NCBI GenBank assembly: GCA_945900945.1
Contig: CAMDKL010000023.1
Location: 1-51,587, forward strand
Origin: Pirellula staleyi DSM 6068
GTDB taxonomy: Bacteria; Planctomycetota; Planctomycetia; Pirellulales; Pirellulaceae
Direction: 5' to 3'
DNA: 51,587 bases
In this document: positions 45,845 through 51,587 of the stretch, one piece after another
How positions within the stretch are numbered: position 1 is the stretch's first letter
Layout: every line of letters starts with the position of its first letter
Made by a program: the position numbers and the translations under genes
Notes under the pieces: model-generated
The model's database searches: none
The model's input: the letters and a program-made list of their open reading frames with translations, nothing else
Told to the model about the DNA's origin: nothing

Positions 45845-46771
45845 ATGAAATTGACAACCCGTCGTTATCCGCCGAAAGGTTTCACACTTGTCGAGCTGTT
45901 GGTTGTGATTGCAATCATCGGCATCCTAGTTGGGCTTCTTTTGCCGGCTGTTCAAGCCGCCCGCGAAGCAGCCCGACGTATGAGCTGCCAGAATAGCGTG
46001 AAAAACATTGGCTTGGCCCTGCACAACTTTCAAGATACGAGGAAAGCATTCCCTCCAGGCCGAATTAGCACCAAACTCGGATTCCCGCAGTTAGGTGTTC
46101 CGGTCTCCGCTACGACCCTTGCTCATAGTTGGGTTCCTTTTATTCTGCCCTACATTGAACAGACCGCGCTCTACGATCAGTACAACGTCAAAGTAAATTG
46201 GATAGATCCGTCTCTGCGACCAAGTGTTTGCACTAAGCAACTAAAAATCATGCAGTGTCCGTCAGCGGAAGCCAACCGTCTCCACGTAGAAGCCTTTCCG
46301 GTGGCTAGTGGAAGCATTCCTTGGGGAGCTGCCATCGACTATGCGGCCATAAAAGGAATTCGCACCGGTGCGGGAACGCTCTCAACTTCTGGGTTAGTAG
46401 ACAACGTCGGCTCTTTCGATGGAGCCATGCCGGACACCGTAATGTCTGGCATGAAAGACATGACAGATGGTACGTCGAATACCGTTTTGATCGCCGAATG
46501 CGCAGGTCGGCCTGCAATTTACCGCGCGGGAAAAAAGGTATCGTTAGCTTCGTTGGATCCCTCAAACGCCCGCTATCCAATCGAGGATGGAGCCGGTGGT
46601 GATATGCCTGGCGGTGCATGGATTGAACCCCAAAACGCATTCTTTCTCGATGGGTCGACGCCCGACGGTAGACTAAAGCCTGGCCCTTGTGCTGTGAATT
46701 GCACCAACAATTACTGCGGTCTTCCAACCAGACTCTTCGATGACGGTGAAGTGAACACAGGGGACGAGTAA
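45845..46771 (+). CDS. DUF1559 pseudopilin-like protein, C-terminally atypical
   Basis: 308 residues from ATG 45845, with GGAGAGG just upstream. The N-terminus [21 protein letters not shown] is a type IV prepilin signal with Glu5 of the mature protein, followed by the DUF1559 opening [15 protein letters not shown]. Family members normally end with a fold including a His-x9-Asp-Gly motif (FHPGGANxxFADGS). Here the sequence turns into [15 protein letters not shown] and stops, so this motif is absent. Either a C-terminal loss or a divergent version. Likely surface-located in the planctomycete pseudopilin system. Confidence 0.85.
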   Translation: MKLTTRRYPPKGFTLVELLVVIAIIGILVGLLLPAVQAAREAARRMSCQNSVKNIGLALHNFQDTRKAFPPGRISTKLGFPQLGVPVSATTLAHSWVPFILPYIEQTALYDQYNVKVNWIDPSLRPSVCTKQLKIMQCPSAEANRLHVEAFPVASGSIPWGAAIDYAAIKGIRTGAGTLSTSGLVDNVGSFDGAMPDTVMSGMKDMTDGTSNTVLIAECAGRPAIYRAGKKVSLASLDPSNARYPIEDGAGGDMPGGAWIEPQNAFFLDGSTPDGRLKPGPCAVNCTNNYCGLPTRLFDDGEVNTGDE

Positions 46772-46837
46772 AGGGCTATAATCGAATCCCCGATCGAACT
46801 GCCACGCATTTTTCCGACCAAAAGATTGAGAAACTTT

Positions 46838-49153
46838 ATGCGATTCCTTTACATCCTTGCCATTTCGGTCGTTGCATGTCGCGACTCCCAAGCGATCGAT
46901 TTGGTTCGGGACGGAAAACCAATTGCGTCGATCGTGGTTGTCCGTACCATAGATTCCGCCAATTCAAACCCTGCCGCTGCGAAGGGTTCGAAACAAAAAA
47001 AAGGGGTGGTATCGGATGAGGAGTTCGCTGTTCAGACGTTGGTCGAGTGGATCAAAAAGATCACGGATGCTGAGCTAATAGTTTCTGACAAGCCGCAGGA
47101 GAATGTGCCAGCGATCTACATTGGACAAGCCGCAATCGATGCAGGACTGACGTTGAACGACATCGCAAGCGCAAGCCACGAAGGCTTGCGTATTATTGCG
47201 GATGAGCGCCGTGTTCTCATCGCAGGACAGAGCGAAGCGGCGACATTGAAGGCAGTTTGCCGGTTCCTTGAAGAACTCGGATGCCGTTACCTAATGGATA
47301 CACCGCTGGGTGAAGTTTTCCCGCGTTCGAAGACGCTGTCAATCCAACCGATAAATATCACCGAGAAGCCCGGCTTGCTGTGGCGAAATCCTAAAGGCCC
47401 GTCGTGGAATGCGAGATTGTGGAAGGCCTGGAATGGCGCAGGGGGCGAGCCGTTTGGTCATTCACATTCCTGGGGCCAGTATGTGCCGCCTTCGGTCTTT
47501 GATGAGCATCCAGAGTTTTTTGAAATGGGATCGGATGGCCGCAGAAGGAATAATGGCTGGCTCTGCACTTCGAATCCGGCTTTGCGAGAATACTTCGCGT
47601 CGAACGTTATTAAGGCCATCGAAAACGGTACTGCCAACCCTTCGTTGTCCCCTACCGATGGTCGGTCGTATTGCCAATGCGCTGACTGCAAAGCGCAGGA
47701 CGATCCAAAAGCATTGGAGCCATCGAGCGGTACCGTCTCCGTTACGAACCGCTATCTCGATTTCTTCGATTCGATCGGTAAGCGTGTCGCCAAGACGCAT
47801 CCTGAATCTGTACTAAGTTTTTATTGTTATGCTGATTACACCCAGCCACCGACAGTGCCTCGCAAGCTAGGACCGAACATGTGCGCGATGATCGCACCGA
47901 TCCGTTACTGCCGTTTGCATCCGCCTGGTCATCCGGGATGTGCAACGCGAGAGCAGCAAATTTCCATGACCGACGGTTGGGCGAACGTTGCAAGTCGACT
48001 TGGCTACTATAACTATATGTATAACCTCGCCGACGGCGTGTTGCCGATGTTCAAGTTCAGTGCGTGTAAAAAGGAGTTTCCCTACCTTGCAGACAAGGGC
48101 CTGTCGTACATTACGATCGAAGTGCTTTCAAACTGGCACATCTACGGTCCCCAGATCTATTTAAGCCTGCGATTGGCTTATGATCCGCACGCCAGCCCTG
48201 AAGCGATCATGGAGGACTACTGGCAAAAGTTTTATGGGCCAAAAGCCGCTCCGTACATGAAAGCCTATTGGATGGGAATAGACAACGCCCAACAACAGCT
48301 TAAAACGCATGCTGGGAGCTTCTATGGACTCTCGCAGATTTACACATTGGAGTTTCTATCCGATTGTGACGACTTGCTCGCCATGGCTGCGGCAGCCGCG
48401 AAAGGAGACACAGTCTACGAACAGCGAGTAGCCATGCACGCCGAGGGTTTACAAAGCGCTCGCGCCTACCGTGCTATTAGCGACGCAATGAATCGTGGCG
48501 ACTTCGCGGATGCTCTGCGAAAATATAACGCGACAATCGATCGCTTGAAGCCGATCATTGCTAACGGGTACGCGAATCGCGAATATTGCACCGCCTATTT
48601 GGAGCGATTCTTGAGTCCACCGATTCGACAGGGCGCTATCGCGATTTCATCGCCCAATCGACTCGTGCACGTGATGCCCGATCGCTGGCGGTTCCGTTTC
48701 GATGAGTCCGATTCTGGGAACGAGCTTGGCTTTCAAAAAGCTGACTTTAAAGACGACGCTTGGCCGCTCGTCGCAACATTCAATACGACTCTAGACGTTC
48801 AGGGATACGACAAGAATACTGTCTTCTGGTATCGGTCGCGATTCGATGTCCCAGAAAAGCAAGGCAAGCTTGCACTGTTCTTTGGTGAGGTTGATGGAAA
48901 AAGTGAAGTCTATGTCAACGGTCAGAAGATATACGTGGCCGAGCAATATCAGAGCGCCAAGAAGCCTGGCGCAACCATCACGTCGCAACGCGAAGGCCTC
49001 ACCAAACCTCGAATACCATTCGAAGTGGATGTGACGAACGCTGTACAACCTGGCGAAAACGTGCTTGCATTGCGTGTCGACCACTCCACAATCACCGAGC
49101 TATCGCTAGGCGGTATTCTGCGGCCGGTGTTGTTGATTGCGAAGCCGGATTAG
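46838..49153 (+). CDS. DUF4838 protein with C-terminal jelly-roll domain
   Basis: 771 residues from ATG 46838, preferred over a TTG 12 nt earlier. Signal peptide (about 1-18). Residues about 60-150 resemble the alpha-glucuronidase-like N-terminal domain (TLVEWIKKITDAELIV, CRFLEELGCRYL). The DUF4838 core follows with a Cys cluster CQCADC at 279-284 and TIEVLSNWHIYGPQIYL. The C-terminal about 150 residues form a galactose-binding-like jelly roll (FWYRSRFDVPEKQGKLALFF). Such proteins are predicted carbohydrate-active enzymes or binders; the substrate is unknown. It follows the DUF1559 gene by 66 nt. Confidence 0.85.
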   Translation: MRFLYILAISVVACRDSQAIDLVRDGKPIASIVVVRTIDSANSNPAAAKGSKQKKGVVSDEEFAVQTLVEWIKKITDAELIVSDKPQENVPAIYIGQAAIDAGLTLNDIASASHEGLRIIADERRVLIAGQSEAATLKAVCRFLEELGCRYLMDTPLGEVFPRSKTLSIQPINITEKPGLLWRNPKGPSWNARLWKAWNGAGGEPFGHSHSWGQYVPPSVFDEHPEFFEMGSDGRRRNNGWLCTSNPALREYFASNVIKAIENGTANPSLSPTDGRSYCQCADCKAQDDPKALEPSSGTVSVTNRYLDFFDSIGKRVAKTHPESVLSFYCYADYTQPPTVPRKLGPNMCAMIAPIRYCRLHPPGHPGCATREQQISMTDGWANVASRLGYYNYMYNLADGVLPMFKFSACKKEFPYLADKGLSYITIEVLSNWHIYGPQIYLSLRLAYDPHASPEAIMEDYWQKFYGPKAAPYMKAYWMGIDNAQQQLKTHAGSFYGLSQIYTLEFLSDCDDLLAMAAAAAKGDTVYEQRVAMHAEGLQSARAYRAISDAMNRGDFADALRKYNATIDRLKPIIANGYANREYCTAYLERFLSPPIRQGAIAISSPNRLVHVMPDRWRFRFDESDSGNELGFQKADFKDDAWPLVATFNTTLDVQGYDKNTVFWYRSRFDVPEKQGKLALFFGEVDGKSEVYVNGQKIYVAEQYQSAKKPGATITSQREGLTKPRIPFEVDVTNAVQPGENVLALRVDHSTITELSLGGILRPVLLIAKPD

Positions 49154-49223
49154 AATTCACATCTCAATTGCGTTAAGGATTCGGAAGCTCAAATAAGTTC
49201 GTAAACTTTGAGGAAACATTCAC

Positions 49224-51587
49224 GTGAAGATACGTCGTCTTTTGATTGTCGCCGCGTTAATATTTAGTCCGCAAGTGAATGTATCCGCCGACGAATCAAT
49301 GCCCGTGTCTGAATTTGAATGTCGATGGACCGATGGGCCGATGACCCTGGATGGCGTTGCGGGCGAACCAGCCTGGGAAAAGGCGCAGTTGATCGAAAAT
49401 TTCTATTTGCCTTGGTTGAAAGACAAAGCACGGCCTTCAAAAACAGCGACCAAGGCAAGGCTGCTGTGGGATCGCGAATTCTTGTACTTCTTTGCCGAAA
49501 TGACCGATACGGATCTGTTCGCAGATCAAACGCAGAATGATGAGTCCATTTGGCTCAATGATGCCTTTGAATTGTTCTTCAAGCCAACCGAAAAACACAC
49601 AGGGTTCTTCGAATTCGAAGTCAACCCGGCCAATGCGCATTTGGATATGTTCATGCCAAGTCGCGGTGCGGGTGGCTTTGCTCGTTTCAAGCGAGACGCC
49701 GACTTTGGTTGGGAGACAAAAGTCATCTTGAACGGCACGCTCAACAACTGGCAAGACAGCGACACCGGTTGGAGTGTCGAAGGAAAGATTCCTTGGAACG
49801 ACTTTCTCCGATCCGGTGGTCGACCGGTGGATGGCGAGACTTGGAAGTTCGCGCTGTGTCGCTATGACTATTCGGTGGGCTTTGACCAGACTGAGCTTTC
49901 GACCAATGCGCCAATGTCCAGTAAACCAGCACCCAATTTTCATACCTACGAGGATTATGCACCGCTGAAGTTCATTGGTCCGAATCCAAGACATGCTGTG
50001 AAGCCACATGCGATTCCAAAGCTCACTCCGCTTACGTCGTCGAAAGTCTTCGGTTCGCCCGACCCTCGACCCCCGTATCGCTTGAAACGAGTTTATCCAA
50101 AGCTTAATTTAACATTTCCCGTATGTGTGGAAAACGAACCGGGGACAAAACGCTTTTTGATACTTGATCAGAGTCGCCCATACGGTCCTACTCGCTTGTT
50201 GCGAACATCAGAAGATCCCGAAGTAGGCGAACCTCAAACGTTGCTGGATTTCGAACTCGCTTATAGCCTGGCGTTTCACCCAAGGTTTACGGAGAACGGA
50301 TATTTCTACGTTGGCGGCGTCGAAGGTCCGCAGGGCGAGCGAAAGTCGCTTATCACTAGATACACAATCGGCCGTACGCCGCCTTATGCGTTTGATCCGA
50401 ATTCTGTCAAGCGAATCCTCGAATGGGAATCGAATGGGCACAACGGTGCCGCAATGACCTTCGGCTTGGATGGTATGTTCTACGTGACGTCAGGTGATGG
50501 AACCGGGGATTCGGATACGAACTTAGCAGGGCAGCGTCTCGATTCGCTGCTTAGCAAAGTACTGCGCATTGACCTCGATCGCCCGGACAACGGGCGAGCT
50601 TATTCCGTGCCCAACGACAACCCGTTCGTCGATGTAAAGGATGCTCGGCCAGAAACTTGGGCATACGGCCTTCGAAACCCATGGAGAATAACCACCGATC
50701 CAAAAACAGGGCATATTTGGGTTGGCAATAATGGCCAGGATTTGTGGGAGCAAGCGTATCTACTCCAGCGCGGTGCGAATTACGGTTGGAGCGCCTTCGA
50801 AGGGAGTCACAGTTTCAATGCAAATCGTGAATTGGGACCGACACCTCACGTGCTTCCGACGGTAGAACATTCGCACGCGGAATCACGGTCACTGACGGGT
50901 GGAGTCGTGTATTACGGACAACTACTACCGGAATTGCGGGGGGCATACGTCTACGGCGACCATTCGACCGGAAAGATTTGGGGAGTCCATAACGACGGCA
51001 CGAAAATCCTCTGGCAAAAAGAACTGGCTGACACGACGGCAAATATCACTGCTTTCGCCATGGATCACAATGGTGAACTGCTGATTGTGGACCATCGCGG
51101 CCAAGGCGAAGGTGGACTCTATACGTTGGAGCAAGATCCGCCTGCCACCGAGCCTTCCGATTTCCCTCGCACGTTAAGTGCAAGTGGCCTGTTTGCGTCG
51201 GTGGCCGAACATCGTATGGCAGAGGGTGCGATCCCCTATTCGGTGATTTCGCCATTATGGTCGGACGGATCGCATAAAGAACGCTTTTTGGCGATCCCCT
51301 TCGACGCCCACGACGACAAAAACCATGGTCCCTACATCGAATTCACGTCGAGTCGCGGCTGGCGATTTCCGGACCGCACGGTCGTAGTCAAATCATTTGC
51401 GCTCGATATGGAGGAGGGTAATCCAAAATCGCGGCGTTGGGTCGAGACTCGATTTCTGACGAAGCAAGAAGGGGAGTGGGTCGGCTACTCCTATCGCTGG
51501 AACGATGAACAGACCGACGCAGTTTTAGTCAACCGCGATGGACAGGATCAGTCGTTTACTATTCGAACGGACGAAGGGTCTCGTGAG
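49224..51587 (+). CDS. CBM9-like / glucose-sorbosone dehydrogenase / PSCyt-type protein (partial)
   Basis: 788 codons are in the window, and the frame continues past the end. The GTG start at 49224 has GAGGAAA 9 nt upstream and a signal peptide (IRRLLIVAALIFSPQVNVSA). A CBM9-like domain spans about 30-250 (GVAGEPAWEKAQL, FELFFKP). A quinoprotein glucose/sorbosone dehydrogenase propeller spans about 290-640 (AFHPRFTENGYFYV, GLRNPWRITTDP, NYGWSAFEG). From about 645 a segment (FPRTLSASGLFASVAEH, PYSVISPLWSDGS) matches the domain that usually precedes a terminal cytochrome c in planctomycetes. Probably an extracellular sugar oxidase. Confidence 0.9.
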   Translation, partial: MKIRRLLIVAALIFSPQVNVSADESMPVSEFECRWTDGPMTLDGVAGEPAWEKAQLIENFYLPWLKDKARPSKTATKARLLWDREFLYFFAEMTDTDLFADQTQNDESIWLNDAFELFFKPTEKHTGFFEFEVNPANAHLDMFMPSRGAGGFARFKRDADFGWETKVILNGTLNNWQDSDTGWSVEGKIPWNDFLRSGGRPVDGETWKFALCRYDYSVGFDQTELSTNAPMSSKPAPNFHTYEDYAPLKFIGPNPRHAVKPHAIPKLTPLTSSKVFGSPDPRPPYRLKRVYPKLNLTFPVCVENEPGTKRFLILDQSRPYGPTRLLRTSEDPEVGEPQTLLDFELAYSLAFHPRFTENGYFYVGGVEGPQGERKSLITRYTIGRTPPYAFDPNSVKRILEWESNGHNGAAMTFGLDGMFYVTSGDGTGDSDTNLAGQRLDSLLSKVLRIDLDRPDNGRAYSVPNDNPFVDVKDARPETWAYGLRNPWRITTDPKTGHIWVGNNGQDLWEQAYLLQRGANYGWSAFEGSHSFNANRELGPTPHVLPTVEHSHAESRSLTGGVVYYGQLLPELRGAYVYGDHSTGKIWGVHNDGTKILWQKELADTTANITAFAMDHNGELLIVDHRGQGEGGLYTLEQDPPATEPSDFPRTLSASGLFASVAEHRMAEGAIPYSVISPLWSDGSHKERFLAIPFDAHDDKNHGPYIEFTSSRGWRFPDRTVVVKSFALDMEEGNPKSRRWVETRFLTKQEGEWVGYSYRWNDEQTDAVLVNRDGQDQSFTIRTDEGSRE

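Overview
The window comes from a member of the Planctomycetota, most likely a Pirellula/Rhodopirellula-type lineage. No marker such as 16S rRNA is present, so this rests on gene content: three DUF1501 proteins, planctomycete-type cytochrome domains (PSCyt1, DUF1549/DUF1553, and a C-terminal PSCyt-like domain), c-type cytochrome/WD40 fusions, a DUF1559 pseudopilin-like protein, a formylglycine sulfatase, a DUF4159 protein and an isoleucyl-tRNA synthetase of the eukaryote-like (IleS2) type. Coding density is moderate, and many gaps hold short palindromic dispersed repeats.

Layout. 1-1300 is a graveyard of mobile and restriction genes: a C-terminal gene scrap, a fragment of a type I restriction HsdR helicase joined directly to an internally deleted tyrosine integrase, then tRNA-Asp(GTC) on the minus strand with a clear promoter and terminator. 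1300-2111 has no convincing gene but holds an orphan terminator and a run of hairpins that may be a structured RNA. 2112-5792 is metH. 5793-6333 holds a 5' fragment of a GxxExxY gene and a dispersed repeat. 6334-11165 is a translationally coupled pair: a secreted PPC-like protein and a cytochrome/WD40/coiled-coil protein. 11300-18105 is mostly minus-strand housekeeping (small membrane protein, fumC, ileS, an acidic protein, pyrE). 18268-23623 is plus strand: a lipoprotein, a receiver-only response regulator overlapping mtnA, and a secreted toroid/DUF4159 protein. 23691-27944 holds a secreted beta-propeller, a DUF1501 protein and a beta-helix protein. 27993-32090 is a compact minus-strand operon: IlvD/Edd sugar-acid dehydratase, DapA-family aldolase, sulfatase. 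nadB follows.

34168-43569 is a long minus-strand run: DUF1501, DUF1501, a 1186-residue Ig-like/PPC/DUF1549/DUF1553 protein, a cytochrome/WD40 protein, a SAM methyltransferase and a CYTH-domain protein. Start/stop overlaps join the second DUF1501 to the large protein and the cytochrome/WD40 protein to the methyltransferase. 43854-44885 is a damaged MoaD-like/BNR-repeat gene pair in which a deletion has fused the two genes in frame apart from one stop. 45362-51587 is plus strand: a lipoprotein, a DUF1559 protein lacking its usual C-terminal motif, a DUF4838 protein, and a CBM9 / glucose-sorbosone dehydrogenase / PSCyt-type protein that runs off the window.

How the genes work together. Two themes stand out. 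One is breakdown of complex, probably sulfated, polysaccharide: sulfatase, beta-helix protein, sugar-acid dehydratase plus keto-deoxy-acid aldolase, DUF4838 and CBM9/GSDH. The other is the cell-surface cytochrome/DUF1501 modules typical of this phylum, whose biochemical function is unknown. No CRISPR array, prophage or complete transposon is visible. The most unusual items are the eroded gene fusions (HsdR/integrase and MoaD/BNR), the MITE-like palindromic elements, the candidate structured RNA upstream of metH, and the cytochrome-DUF1501-methyltransferase-CYTH run.
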